A DNA stretch of 64,000 bases from Chrysaora quinquecirrha (taxonomy: Eukaryota; Cnidaria; Scyphozoa; Semaeostomeae; Pelagiidae): the NCBI GenBank assembly GCA_014526335.1, contig JACTAT010000038.1, forward strand, positions 1,284,582 through 1,348,581, written 5' to 3'. Of the stretch, positions 46,265 through 57,762 are shown in pieces. A model generated the notes under the pieces. The model saw only the letters and a program-made list of their open reading frames with translations. It was not told the origin of the DNA and searched no databases. Made by a program: the position numbers and the translations under genes. How positions within the stretch are numbered: the first letter of the stretch is position 1; the number at the start of each line of letters is the position of its first letter.

Positions 46265-48653
46265 GATGGACCTGGTATATATACGTGGAAAGCGAGGGCG
46301 TAAAGTGCCGATTTTAATGGACAAGTCTGTCGTGGCAGCAATTGATGCGCTGATTAAAGAAAGAAACACTGTTGGAGTTCCCGAGGAAAACAAGTATATT
46401 TTTGCAGCCCCAACAAGGGGCTCCAAAAGATACCTGAGAGGCCCTGACTGCCTTGCAGCTGTCGTTAGCCAGTGTAACCTGATTTGCCCTGGGCTGATAA
46501 AAAGCACCAAACTGAGGAAGTATGTTGCGACTGTTTCTCAGATAATCGATCTGAACAACTCAGAGCTAGAATGGCTAGCAAACCATATGGGGCACGATAT
46601 TTCTGTCCACAGAGAGTACTACCGCCTACACGACTCAACGCTGGAGCTTTCAAAGGTTAGCCGTCTCTTACTTGCTGTAGATGAGGGATCAGCCTCTAAA
46701 TGGCAAGGAAAGAAGCTCAAAGACATAGACTTGAATGGTGAGTTCATTGTTGCCTAGTTCTTTTCTTAAATATATAATAGATTTAATTGTTCCTTTCTAC
46801 TTACCACACTTAAAGCAAACGAGTATTCTTGATTCAACCAATGCCTCTGCCATTTATAAATCCAACATTTTTGACAAAAGTACTCTATCACACAAGATAA
46901 ATAGAAATTTCAAGTTTTATGTTAAACGGTTTCTTGTTTTGAACAAAGGAAACGAAGAAAAAAAACTTCTTATTGTTGCTCCATGGTTTACAAACAGCAC
47001 TGCAACTGGATTTCTACCAGTATATGCATGATTATTCAATTCTCTGCAAACAAGAACCTCTGTTTAAGGAATAACAGACTATGTTCTTATAAATATTAGG
47101 TTGGGTTGTTTCAGGGAGTCCTGGGCTCTCATCACAGTTCCACTTAAACAAGTATGTAGAGAGTGATTGCCTTGTTCTTGTTTTTTTCCACTCCCCCCCC
47201 AGCTTTTTAAATTGTTTTTTGATAGTTTTTTGGTGCTCATACTCTAAAAAGTAGAAATTAGTGTATTACCAGGAAACTGCAATTTTGTGAGAAAACGAAT
47301 AACCAGAAGAGCGACGATAAACATAATAGATTTTCAGTGACAAATAATATGATATGACCATTCCAAGGTTACATGATGTTATCCAAAGGTTAATTAGAGA
47401 CAATTCCATTCATCATTTCATATTATTTGTTGCTGAAAGTCATTATTATGTTTATCTTTGTCCTTCCGGCAATTTGTTCACTCTTTAAAGAGTGGGACAA
47501 AAAGCTACAAAGAATTTCCGGACATATTTCTGCTGTTTAATACAATTTTGAAGTATCCTAAAAATCAACTAATATTTATGTCATGTAGAAATTCCCGTCG
47601 AAGAAGATGAAGATGGGTATGAAGAGGAAAGAGCTGCAGTTGATGTTGACGAGGTGGAAAGAGATGCTGACATGGATATTGACATAGAAGAAGAGGAGTT
47701 AGATATTACAACAGGACAAGGACCATCTCAAGCTTCTACAAATGTGCTTAAGAGCAAGAAAAAACCGCAAGGTATGTGATTTATAATAATTCATAATCCT
47801 TTGAAGCGAGTTACGTTTGTTAGAAACGAAAGACCACCGATTAAGATGAGGTCTACTTTTCCAGTTTTATCCTTACTGTACCCCAGATATGTACTCTAAG
47901 TTATTTAAGGCAATGCTAAAATAATTAAGAACAAATGGCTTTGTAACTACAGAAATTAATAAATATGTCTTAGCATCTTTCTTGAATAACTTAGAGCAAA
48001 TATTTGGCAAACAGTTAGGATTAAAACCGAGACAGTAGCCCTGATCCAAATCAATAGTCTTTTGTTTCTACCATCAATTCATGTAGAGAGAAAAGTGTAG
48101 AGTCACCTTAAGGTAATCAGGAAAAAATTTACTTGCTAGGCTTCTGGGAAAATCAAGATTCCATATTTCGGTAGCTTAAAATTAAACAGGTTTAATTGGC
48201 ATACAGAGGCAGGTTACAGTTTATTGCATGTACCATATCTGTGATATATAAAAGAGAAATAATACGCCCTCCCCCTTGAAATTGGGCTAAGTATCCGACA
48301 AATATGGAATGAGTTCATGATGGAGGTTGTGAAATTAGTGACTATTTTCTCCAAAATAAGTTCCAAGTCAATGCACTTCTTTGCTTTTATTTCATTCTCT
48401 TTTTTGTACAGTAATTAAAAGTACAGCCCAAAGGAAAAGAAACGAGAGAAATTATGTACCGTGGAGTGTTGCTGAAACAAAGGTTGCTCTTGATTTTTTC
48501 TCTGATTTCATAAAATCAGGAAAAAATCAAGGGAAAGCGAAATGCATGGAATGCATTGAGAAACATGGCATTCTTCAGAAGAGATCTTGGCAAACCATAA
48601 AAGATTTCGTTAGAAACCATATTGTGAAAATGCAAAGAAGCATGAAATCTTAA
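46265..48653 (+). CDS. Tyrosine-recombinase-like gene, C-terminal three exons, open frame
   Basis: Exons 46,265-46,737, 47,589-47,771 and 48,412-48,653 have GT..AG junctions whose phases match (split after the first codon base at both junctions), giving 298 uninterrupted codons to a TAA. Exon 1 has the second half of a tyrosine-recombinase fold: KSTKLRKYVATV (Arg, about residue 84), ANHMGHD (His about 110) and HREYYR (Tyr about 118-119). The box I arginine would be upstream and is missing. Exon 2 is acidic (EEDEDGYEEER). Exon 3 has a conserved-looking domain: NYVPWSVAETKVALDFFSDF, CMECIEKHGILQKRSWQTI. A pyrimidine-AG before 46,265 suggests earlier exons were lost. It may be Crypton-related or a captured gene. 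Confidence 0.7.
47308..47470. mobile_element. Small inverted-repeat element in intron 1 of the recombinase-like gene
   Basis: About 46-bp arms: GATAAACATAATAGATTTTC...AATAATATGATATGA (47,315-47,356) against its inverted copy (47,415-47,462), with mismatches. The spacer is about 60 bp. A small MITE is likely. Confidence 0.5.
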
Positions 48654-49851
48654 AGATGGCACATTCTCAACTCATGCATTCTAATAATGGATTAAGGTAG
48701 GATTGTTCATTGAAGTTTTATCAAAATGTTGACAGCATTAGAACAATATTTAATCTAGCATGGCAAAAATTATGTCGTGGAGCCTTGCACCCTTGTAGAC
48801 TATTTTAATCAGAAGATATTTGTAGGTACAGAATTTGAATGTAAGGTTTTTGATGAATTTATTTCGAAGGTAACATTTTATGAACCAAAGTTTCAACTTT
48901 GCAGATGTGTTTAGTAAAAATAAGAATGTTGTTGATAATTTCTATTTCTGTCAATACCTCATTATAGGTAAAAAGTATCTTCCCTGAAAATTTGATGGAA
49001 CGATGTGCTCTATCAAATTTTGATTACAAAATTCGCCAATTGAATTTACTATTCAAGTAACATCTTTTAGAGTTTGAAACCAGTGTTTTATTATTTAATA
49101 ATTATGAAAATAGCCAGTATTAAGTTTTTAAAAGTAGCCTAACCACTATTCTATTAGGACCCTCCCTTCAAATCCATTAATTCCCTCTTCTGTAAGAAAC
49201 CCCTTTTTAAAAGTTGTTGATGGCAATTAGCTCTGCTGGAAGCTAAACAGATAATATGGTAATCTAAAGTTGTTCTTAGAATAAGCAACTATCACTTATT
49301 TCATTATTGCATTAAGATATCTTTTATAGCGGTGATACAACGGAATTAAATTAACTTTTGTGCTATGCATTGTAATTTTGTTAAATAGGTCATGAAAATC
49401 TTTGCTTCACCCTAAAGAGCCCTGGGTCTAAGGCAGATACCCGGCTACTGCCTTGTCGTTGCTACTGCTATAGTTTTAATATCATGCATAAAACAATATA
49501 TAAGTTTTGAGAAATTTATGTATCTAAAAATGTATGTGTCCCCACAGGGACTGTGATTTTCAAAATGCATGAAAAACACATGTCCCCACAACTTACATAA
49601 TTTTTGATGATACACGTACTATGGGGATGTTAAAAAAATGAGCTCCACAGGCCTTTTGCAACGTTGTTTGCTTCGAATCTGAGAAAAACGTTATGGGGAC
49701 GCGATGTATGTCCCCATAACGTTGGCTGTCCCCGTAACGTGAATGTGTAAACGTATGTGGGTCCCCACAATGTAGGCCATGTAATCACAAACACACACAT
49801 ACACACACACACAAGCAGTCATTTTATAAATGCATTCTTTTTAAGGTAAAG
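48654..49851. other. 3' flank of the recombinase-like gene up to the next EnSpm exon
   Basis: No gene is seen. Several TGTCCCCAC words (49,533, 49,581, 49,709, 49,727, 49,760) surround a perfect hairpin at 49,687-49,723. A CA microsatellite (49,791-49,815) then leads back into sequence shared with the left palindrome arm. The extra DNA therefore ends at about 49,795. Confidence 0.6.
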
Positions 49852-51522
49852 GTTGTCGATGAACGCCTTATGATGATGAAGCCTCCTGATTATATCAGTA
49901 GAACTCCAGTGTCACTGCGAATGAACCTACACAACATGAAAGGTACAACGCTACACAAAAACATTCTAAACGAAAATTTCTACCACTAAATTTCTAATTG
50001 CGATTCTGTTTTCAGCTTCGAAAACTTCAATAGTGCCTTTGTCATATTGATTTTTTAACAATATTTTTCCTTTTCTAGCAAGCGAATACCAAAACTGGCT
50101 CCTGTTCTGCAGTATACCTTGTCTAAAAGGGGTGTTGCCAGATAAATATCTCAACCATTTTGCACTATTGGTAAAGAGCGTGCATATTCTACTCAGCTCT
50201 GAAATTGACGAAACAAGCATATCTTTAGCTGAAGCCTATCTGCGAAATTTCTACAAAAACTTCGCCTCGCTATATGGTATGCTTAATTCTTACTTTTTTA
50301 TAAATGATCTTAACCCGACGATGTCTTCTAAAGGGGATTATACTTGACCCTTTGGGTCTTATGTCACAATTTTGCGGACTTAAAATGCTAAATTTGATTT
50401 CTTTCTCTTTAGAATCACATAAAGGAAAATGTGGACTCAATGTGCACAATCTGCTTCATATTTGCCATGACTTACGACATTGGGGACCTCTCTGGGCTTA
50501 CTCGTGCTTTTCGTTTGAAAGTTTAAATGGACCAGTAGTAAAATACGTGTATGGAAAAAAGGGTGCTAGTAATGAGGTAAATCATTTGTTACTTCAAAAG
50601 AGTTGAGAAATTTACTTTGCGTCGATAGGAAAAAATTCTCTACATCTCGACTCTGCGGGTTTCCTTAGGTATTCCTGTAACTGCTTAAAATTTGGAGAAG
50701 GTTTAAATACCCAATGTACTTACCTGCAGATTATAAGAGCATTCACCACGGTAAAGAGGCTTGATCTATTTTTGGACAAAGAAGGGCTGAGTCAGGAAGC
50801 AAATTTATTAATGCGAAATATCATGTCCAACAGTAAAAGGTTTGCAACAGAACATTTAAATACTGTCTATTTAAAAACGAACCATTTGTTAAGTGAAATA
50901 ACAAAATACATAATACTTTTTAGGCCAAGAAAACTCAGTAAAGCAAAAAACTGTTACATATCATTTGGCAAAATGGCTAAACAATTAAAAACAACTGAGT
51001 TGGATGTCATGCAAGGACTGAGACATTTCATCTCATATGAGAAAAAGAAATTTATTGTCCTTCAGAGAATAGTTAAAAATGGGGAAACCTATTACTCTGA
51101 GCAATATCAGCGGTAAAGAAAAGAATTTCGTACGTCGTGTCCCTAAGAAATGAGTCAGTTCGCATTCAGTAGCGTCAATCATTTATTTTGTCATGGAAGA
51201 GCAAGAAAGGCAAGTTTTTGCCATGGCAAGACTGATACATCGAATGGAAAAGTGGGCGATAGAGTGCAGAAATGTTCAGCTCTGCAATATCATGAGGGTG
51301 GCTAGTATAAGCTCAAAGTAAGTATCTAATGCAGAAGCTAACTACCTTTTATCTTTTATATGATCTTTTACATTAGCATCTCTTATTTATAAGAGCCAGA
51401 TAAATAATTTAAGGCATGAATGTTCTTAATAATGTTTTTATTTAACCATTGATTTCTTGGAGAGCTTTCGTGCCAGAGCAAAGTGTTTTCTTTTCGTAAT
51501 TTCTGCACGCAATTTTAAGCTG

Positions 51523-51753
51523 CAATCTTGGACAAAATATTGGGAACAAGGCATTTCCTCCAAGAAATATGGCCTGTTCCATTGATTTTCTACTTCCATA
51601 ACTCCAATTCTTCCCCCTTTTACCCCAAAAACAATGTTGATAGTAGAGCAAGGCAACTTTTGTACAAAACAACATTGTAACGGGGAGAAGGGGGAATAAA
51701 TAGATAATAGCAAAACTATTTAGGCCGTTCCAATATATATTTGTCCAAGATTG
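51523..51753. mobile_element. MITE with CAATCTTGG ends (right-arm copy)
   Basis: Reverse-complement partner of the 33,693-33,923 MITE, with the same ends and central C-run/G-run hairpin and a few substitutions. Confidence 0.6.
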
Positions 51754-52750
51754 TGGTTGAGTTTCCGCGTCAACTAATTGTGTAGGAAATAAATACCACT
51801 AATAATACTGTCACTTTAGTAAAGCAATTAAATAAGGTATTAAATTTCAATCTAGTGTACAGCATGAATAATGAAGAACTGAATATTCCTGAAGAGTAGT
51901 CTGCCATTACTATGCTGTTTTTATTGAGGTGCAAACACTTACGACATGCCTGTGCTTAGATGTGTACTTGACTTCGATTGACTCGTTACAAAGATAAGGG
52001 GAAAAAGTGAAAATACTTTGTTGAGGAATCATACTGCTTAACGAGTCTGACTAAAAGTACAACCTATGATTCAATGCAAACTGCGTCCTGGTACGCTAGC
52101 TCATAATGCTTTAACTGCTTTAATGTCTGTCAATCTCATGCCTAACTTCTATGACTGTCTGCTTTCCTTCAAACCTATTAAAAAATGATAAATTATTTAC
52201 TTCAGTAAAATGTAAGAAAATTTATATTTTGCAGAAACGAAATCATACTCATTCCTGTGGAAGGTATAGTTGAGAAGTTGGTGTTTCTAGATGGCAATGA
52301 ATCTTTTGGATGTGTTGCAAGATACCAGAATTTTTTCGAAAAATATTAGCCTTGGACAAAATAAAACGAACTATAGATTCAAAATTCATTGTTTTTATTA
52401 TTCTCGCTTCATTGCAAGATTTTAGGTTGCATGATACGCTTTCATTCAACAGCTACGCTACAGTCAATCAGCCTTCGACAATTTCCTTTTTTGATCCTAT
52501 TACTACTTTTCTGAGCAAATCGAAATCAAAACAAAATAAACCAACTTTAAACCAAAGGAAATGAAAAACAAAGCTTAATGCATTAAAGCGTATAGCATTT
52601 GCTAATGTTTGCAATTCAGAAAAGTTTTTATTAATTGACGGGCTTTGTGGAAAATGGCTTTCCACTTAAATCTCCATTAAATGTAGGCTTCATTATAGTT
52701 ATGTTCAGGCAGTGACCCAGGTTTCTGGATGGCAATAACTGTTACTTATA

Positions 52751-53981
52751 CTGTATTTGACATGATAGTCACCACTTATCATGACAAGCCTTTGATATTT
52801 AGTTGGGCAAAGTTTCGGGAGAGATCCGTCTCCCATCATCGGGCAATGAGAAATGTGGTTTCTTGCCTATTTATTGCAAAGGTCGGATCGAAAGGTGTGA
52901 AATTAACGGACCTGCGAGGAAGCTCGAATTTTTGGCGCTCAATTTCTAAAATTTGTGGCGCCAAAATTGCGTTCAGTGCAACTTTGATGTTATTCAACCA
53001 GATTTCTGGGATTGAGTAAGATACTTGATTGATACAAGGAGTTGATAGAACTGAGTGAATGCTTTCTTTAACGAGCCTGTTTTTCCAGTTCTTATCTTCA
53101 TCAATCACTGAAATGTTATCCCAATCCATCTGGTGTTTTTCCGTCCAACAATGATTGGCAAGATCACTTTTGTCAGTTCGACCATGGGTCACATTCGCTT
53201 TATGTTCTTTGAGCCTAGTACCTGTCTCTCTTTTCGATTGTCCTATATATGATTTAGGACAGTCTCTGCATGGTATTTTGTATACCACGTTCGATTTTTC
53301 AAGATCGTCAACTTTGTCTTTTGGTCTTGAAAGCGACTTTTTAAGTGTATTAAGGGAATAAAAAGTACACCTTATATTTTGTTTAGACAAAGATCGACGG
53401 ATTTTCTCACTTGTCCCTCTGATATATGGCAGGTTCATAGAACATTTAGGCTCCTCTTTGTCAGCCTCAGTATTCTGTCTGGGCTTTGAGATTTTTCTCG
53501 TGACCTTGCGTATGTCTTCTTGTTTATATTCATTGGCCTTTAGAACGCTTGAGATCCTTTTGTACTCATGAGTTGGGATAACATTTCAGTGATTGATGAA
53601 GATAAGAACTGGAAAAACAGGCTCGTTAAAGAAAGCATTCACTCAGTTCTATCAACTCCTTGTATCAATCAAGTATCTTACTCAATCCCAGAAATCTGGT
53701 TGAATAACATCAAAAGTTGCACTGAACGCAATTTTGGCGCCACAAATTTTAGAAATTGAGCGCCAAAAATTCGAGCTTCCTCGCAGGTCCGGTTAATTTC
53801 ACACCTTTCGATCCGACCTTTGCAATAAATAGGCAAGAAACCACATTTCTCATTGCCCGATGATGGGAGACGGATCTCTCCCGAAACGTTGCCCAACTAA
53901 ATATCAAAGGCTTGTCATGATAAGTGGTGACTATCATGTCAAATACAGTGTCAGAAACAGCCTTGATAAGTCCGAATATAT
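52751..53981. mobile_element. Penelope-like element, two truncated copies joined head to head
   Basis: The insert is flanked by the 15-bp direct repeat TAACTGTTACTTATA (52,736-52,750 and 53,982-53,996). The left part, 53,566 down to 52,751, is a minus-strand 3' fragment of a Penelope-like element. The right part, 53,567-53,981, is a shorter plus-strand copy of the same 3' region. The two meet at about 53,566. A single target duplication around both shows they arrived in one event. Confidence 0.9.
52833..53566 (-). CDS. Penelope-like polyprotein C-terminus: GIY-YIG endonuclease
   Basis: The frame is open from the junction at 53,566 to a TGA at 52,833, with no stops. After a basic linker comes NLPYIRGTSEKIRRSLSKQN, then VVYKIPCRDCPKSYIGQSKR (the GIY-YIG core, with the Cys pair typical of Penelope-like elements), TGTRLKEHKANVTHGR and SDLANHCWTEKHQMDWDNI. 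Downstream are CINQVSYSIPEIWLN and ETTFLIAR. The GIY-YIG domain nicks DNA for target-primed reverse transcription. The reverse transcriptase part is missing because of 5' truncation, so the copy cannot act alone. Confidence 0.9.
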
Positions 53982-53999
53982 TAACTGTTACTTATATTA

Positions 54000-54530
54000 T
54001 AACACAATAAATGAAATTTAACTAGCCAATTAAATTCCCCAGTGCAGAACTTCAAAGGAAGAATACTGCTGTTTCCAGCTTTCCCGAGAAGATGGTTTTC
54101 AAAATTTTGACATTTTTGTCCTTTGTAGAGCTTTCTGGGTTTTTCATTCAGTTTTTCCAGCTTTCCAAGATAAGCTGGGACAAAGCAATTTTTATGTTTA
54201 TTCCCCAGCTTTTCCGACTGACTGAGCTGGGACGATATCCAAGTTTTCCCAGCTTTCCCAGATAAGTTGGGACACAAAAATTCTTTATTTTCGTCCTTTT
54301 CCCCAGCTTTCCCAACTGATCTGGCACGATATCCAAGTTTTCCCAGCTTTCCCAGATAAGCTGGGACACAAAAATTCTTTATTTTCGTCCTTTTCCCCAG
54401 CTTTCCCAGAATGCGAATTCCCACCTTTATTGAAGAAAAAAATTAAGGCTGGGAATCCTGGGAATTTCCCGGGAAATCCGAGCTTCCCTGGCTTTTTACC
54501 CAGCTTTTTCTGTACGGGAATCGAGCAAAC
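54000..54530. repeat. ~94-bp minisatellite of CCCAGCTTTCCCAGATAAG type
   Basis: CCAAGTTTTCCCAGCTTTCC occurs at 54,239 and 54,333 (94 bp apart). Related partial units start at about 54,150, giving roughly three copies to 54,415. The flank at 54,440-54,520 contains inverted variants (GGCTGGGAATCCTGGGAATT). The long minus-strand frame here, full of GKLGKL, is the repeat translated. Confidence 0.8.
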
Positions 54531-55233
54531 TTGTATATATTACTTGTATATAGTTTATACTTTGTTTTGTAGAGCAGATAGACTCTTATTTAAAAAAATT
54601 GAGCTGATGGACTGTTATGAAGAAGTAACTTTAAATCATTGTTGAGTATTATTATTTTCTTTTATGATTAAGTTAGTTTTTTTAGGAGCATGGGTGATAG
54701 GAAACATGTAGTGTGATGATGGTTTACTTAGTTTTTTACTCTTGTTCAGTCAATCAAAACCAGACCTACCTATGTGTATTATAGTCTGTGTTGAATTTCT
54801 CCCTTGTCTTGTTTATTTCTTTCAAATTCTGAGAGCAAAGGCTGTTTTCAGTTTTGCCTTTTTGTAAGAGTCAAACAAACCAATCAGATTAAAAGTTGTT
54901 GCTTGTTTTTACCAGATGCTCGTTCGGGTAGCAGAGTTTAGTCGCAGGGGTTTAGCATGGGAAAGGAAAAGAAAATAGGAGTGCAGAGATCAGTTTTTTG
55001 ACAAAGCGTGCCGCATTCCATCAACTCAACAACAAAGGAATGGCATGCTTCTGTCGTCAGGACCATGGCAGATGTGCTATTGCTTTGGCTTGGAAGATTG
55101 GAGGGGGAGGGGCTATTTTTGCCTCAATCTAGAAGACCAAAACTAGGGACTTTGAAAAAGCTTGCTTGAAAGGTTAATTTTACACGGAAACAATGACAGA
55201 TGAATCATTCTTCCAATTTTCATATAGGTCAGT
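54531..55233. other. No recognised feature
   Basis: AT-rich sequence with short frames only; nothing recognised. Confidence 0.5.
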
Positions 55234-56180
55234 ATGATTTCACAAGAAGATTTTAATATTGATGGCCTTGATTCTTTTTTATTTAATTTACTGTATAAAG
55301 ACCTTCTTAATGAAACATTTCTGGTAAGTGCTGAATTTTTATCACATGCAATGATATCATATCTATCATATCATATCCTTAAGAGATATTGAGAAGATTT
55401 TCAAATTTTAAGGTTCAAACATTTGATGAGAAATTTCATCTATTTTTTCCATCCTAATTTTTATTTTCCATCCTAATTTTTATGTTCAGCAATATGTTTG
55501 TATTTATTGCATGAGCGTATCAGAAATGTTGAGGAAATTTTTCAGCCAGATCCTGGTGGACGTGTATCTGTTTTAGATAACTTATTCACCATGTATTCTC
55601 TGGTCAGATTGCCAAAAAACTGAAAGCTTTATAAGATGAAGCTAAGAGAATATGTAAGTGGGCATCGTTTATTTTTTTTAACCTGACAAGTACTTAAAAG
55701 ACTTTATTAGTTGCATCTCTCCCTCATGTCTGCCATTTATACCAAAATTGGTTGAAGATATGAGAAAAGCAATATTGTCTTAAATCATATATAGTTGTAG
55801 TCACATTTATTTTTTTTAGAAACCGACTATAGAAAAAATATGCCTTTTTTTCTAAAAATCAAGAAACTCTTCTATATGGAACAATAAGAAGAACCTGAGT
55901 CACTGCCAGCTGATGAGTTAGAGGCTCACATTTCTATTGGTGATTATTTCATTGTAGAGTATGAGGAGGAATTATTCCCCAGAAGAGTTGAAGCATCTTT
56001 CAATGGAGAAGCTGAGGTCAATGTGATGGTGAAATCTGGAAACTTTTGGCATTGGCCAAGGTTAAAGGACCAGATTAGTTATGGATGGCCAATTGTTCAG
56101 CAAAAAATCATGTCTCCTGAGCCTGTAAACAACAGAGGTTGCTTTAGGGTCCCAGAACTAGAATCACACTGGAAATGTTG
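55234..56180 (+). pseudogene. Fragmentary element gene; C-terminal exon recognised as a repeated cnidarian-type domain
   Basis: A short exon-like frame (MISQEDFNIDGLDSFLFNLL, 55,234-55,323) ends at a GTAAGT donor. From about 55,888 to the TGA at 56,180 a 97-codon frame has no ATG: HISIGDYFIVEYEEELFPRR, EVNVMVKSGNFWHWPRL and RGCFRVPELESHW. The GDY-IVEY-LFP...KSGNFWHWP pattern is one I associate with C-termini of multicopy element proteins in cnidarians and fish; the function is unknown. An in-frame TAA lies directly before 55,888, so it is either an exon start or a decayed gene. Links between the two exons are not shown. Confidence 0.4.
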
Positions 56181-57173
56181 AAACATGTTCAATGATAAAT
56201 GTATATGTTTACTAGCAAATATTGTGTGCTTTACACCTCCTTACTGAATTAGTTACACTAATAGAGAACATTTTCATTTTATAATTAAAGTTGTCAGAAA
56301 AGATTTTGTTTTAGGGTGCAAAAATAATATTGATATCATATAGATTGGTAAAACTTCAGAAATTTTTAAGAAAAAACTCTCTGGAACTTTGTTCTGTCAA
56401 TTACTATTAAACCCAAATGCTTCATCTATTTACAGCTGGGCCAATCTCACCCCTTCAGGCTGCTGACTTTGCCCATATTTGCAAAACCTACGGTTCGCCA
56501 AAGTCACCCCACAAGCAGGTGACTTTGGCCCAACAATGAATAAGACTGCACTAGCTATGTTTCAATGCAAAGTACACTTAAATCCTTTGTGAAGGGCTCA
56601 TAAGCAATAGTTTTAACTGAAAGGCCTTCATAAAATATGATTTTGATCCTTTGCTAGAAATTTTCCTTTGTATTAGAGCAAAAGTGGGCCAAAGTAACCC
56701 CGTTTTACAGCACTAATTTCTCCAAGTGTGTATGCATATAATATGGTCTATTTCACAGGCTGTTTGGCTCCAACACCATTCTTTTCGATGTCTAACACAT
56801 ATTCACCAAGCCTTGAAAGCTTTCATCACAAATTAATTTGGCAACTTTTCTTGGTTTTTCAGTACCAGTTTAAAGGAACTAAGGCTTTGGGCAAGCTATT
56901 AATTATGCAAAAAAAAACAATGTCCTGTTGCTTACAAAATAGGGCTCTCATGGGGTTGTAAGGGCTAAAGGTATTTAAAAATACTTTTCTCTATTAGAAG
57001 ATTTTCAAAGACATCCTCCATAGTTCTGGATGAGAGTTGTAATAAGAGTTTTCATTGAAATTCTATATTGGGAAAAGGCAAATGTTAATAACATGAAAAT
57101 ATTAGGTGATGGGAGGGCGCAACCCTTCCAGTCATATTGCATTCAGGTAGTAACAAAGATTTTGTAGAGTCTG
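56181..57173. other. Intergenic, with one perfect hairpin
   Basis: No gene is recognised. GCCAAAGTCACC (56,497-56,508) and GGTGACTTTGGC (56,518-56,529) form a perfect 12-bp stem with a 9-nt loop. The word GGGCCAAAGT recurs near 56,687. Confidence 0.5.
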
Positions 57174-57185
57174 CGCATTAATCTC

Positions 57186-57644
57186 ATCATCATCATCATC
57201 ATCATAATTTAAGCATGCCCCCAGTTGGGACATGTAACATTATAAAGAAAATTATTAAAAACAAAAGAACTCCTCACACCACAGAAGTGGTAAAAACTGG
57301 AGCTCTTACAACACAAGAATACATTTTTAATAAATTCAAAATACTACATCATTGATTAAAACTAAAGAAAAAGAGACTCGTGAGTAGAAAAAAACGGAAT
57401 ATGAAACCAAAACATTGCAAAATTTCACGCGTGTCTTTACAGGAGGTTAGATTTTCTATAATGTGACATTTCGTACAGAAATTTTGCAATATTTTTGTCT
57501 AAACGCCATTTTACTGCATTTTTCATGAGTGTTTCAAATTTTAACATTGTTGGATATCTATGAAAATATTCTGGAATATATTTGATCCTTATATCCTTGA
57601 GAGATTCACATTTCAAAAGAGTGTGATAATCATCACCTATTTCA
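57186..57644 (-). mobile_element. 5'-truncated LINE (non-LTR retrotransposon) 3' end
   Basis: The minus-strand frame reads EIGDDYHTLLKCESLKDIRI and TMLKFETLMKNAVKWRLD to a stop at 57,437, the usual C-terminus of metazoan non-LTR reverse transcriptase proteins. The 3' end on the minus strand finishes in a (TGA)n-type tail (57,186-57,206 on plus: repeated ATC). It is flanked by the 12-bp direct repeat CGCATTAATCTC (57,174-57,185 and 57,645-57,656). Confidence 0.85.
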
Positions 57645-57762
57645 CGCATTAATCTCGAAAAGCTTGTTCTTTGAAAATAGCCTCGAAATCATTATCTAAC
57701 ATGCACGGTGACATAACCATGGCAACTTTATAATGACACGCATTGCGTGGAAAAAGTTCAAA

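Larger units (their letters stand above)
44845..52017. repeat. Right arm of the 18.6-kb palindrome, with 3.6 kb extra
   Basis: Reverse complement of 33,429-36,999 except for about 3.6 kb at roughly 46,226-49,795. That extra DNA sits inside a CA-rich microsatellite in an EnSpm-like intron. The left arm has the short CA tract uninterrupted (about 35,565-35,590). The outer boundary is TATTTTCACTTTTTCCCC in both arms, with unrelated flanks beyond. Confidence 0.95.
45967..52349 (+). pseudogene. EnSpm-like transposase gene, right-arm copy
   Basis: Exons: 45,967-46,162 (FDVVDGVIIDYMHGILLCVV, ending at GTAAGT); 49,852-49,940 (VVDERLMMMKPPDYISRTP); 50,078-50,277 (EYQNWLLFCSIPCLKGVLPD); 50,411-50,576 (HWGPLWAYSCFSFESLNG); about 50,727-51,317 (YEKKKFIVLQRIVKNGETYY, then after a stop VFAMARLIHRMEKWA in another frame); 52,234-52,349 (IILIPVEGIVEKLVFLDGNE, then a stop). 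The last exon lies outside the palindrome arm, so this copy keeps more of the 3' end than the left one. The first intron has swollen by 3.6 kb and holds the recombinase-like gene. Frame breaks near 50,765 and 51,116 argue against activity. Upstream exons are not found. Confidence 0.72.

Noticed and set aside
33429..52017. Giant palindrome as an assembly or hairpin-read artefact
   Set aside because: Arms differ by substitutions, indels and a 3.6-kb segment, and a last exon follows only one arm. An artefact would give near-identical arms. Long-read confirmation is still worthwhile.
53981..54424. 147-codon GKLGKL-rich frame as a gene
   Set aside because: It is the translated 94-bp minisatellite; repeats extend outside the frame and no other coding signal is present.
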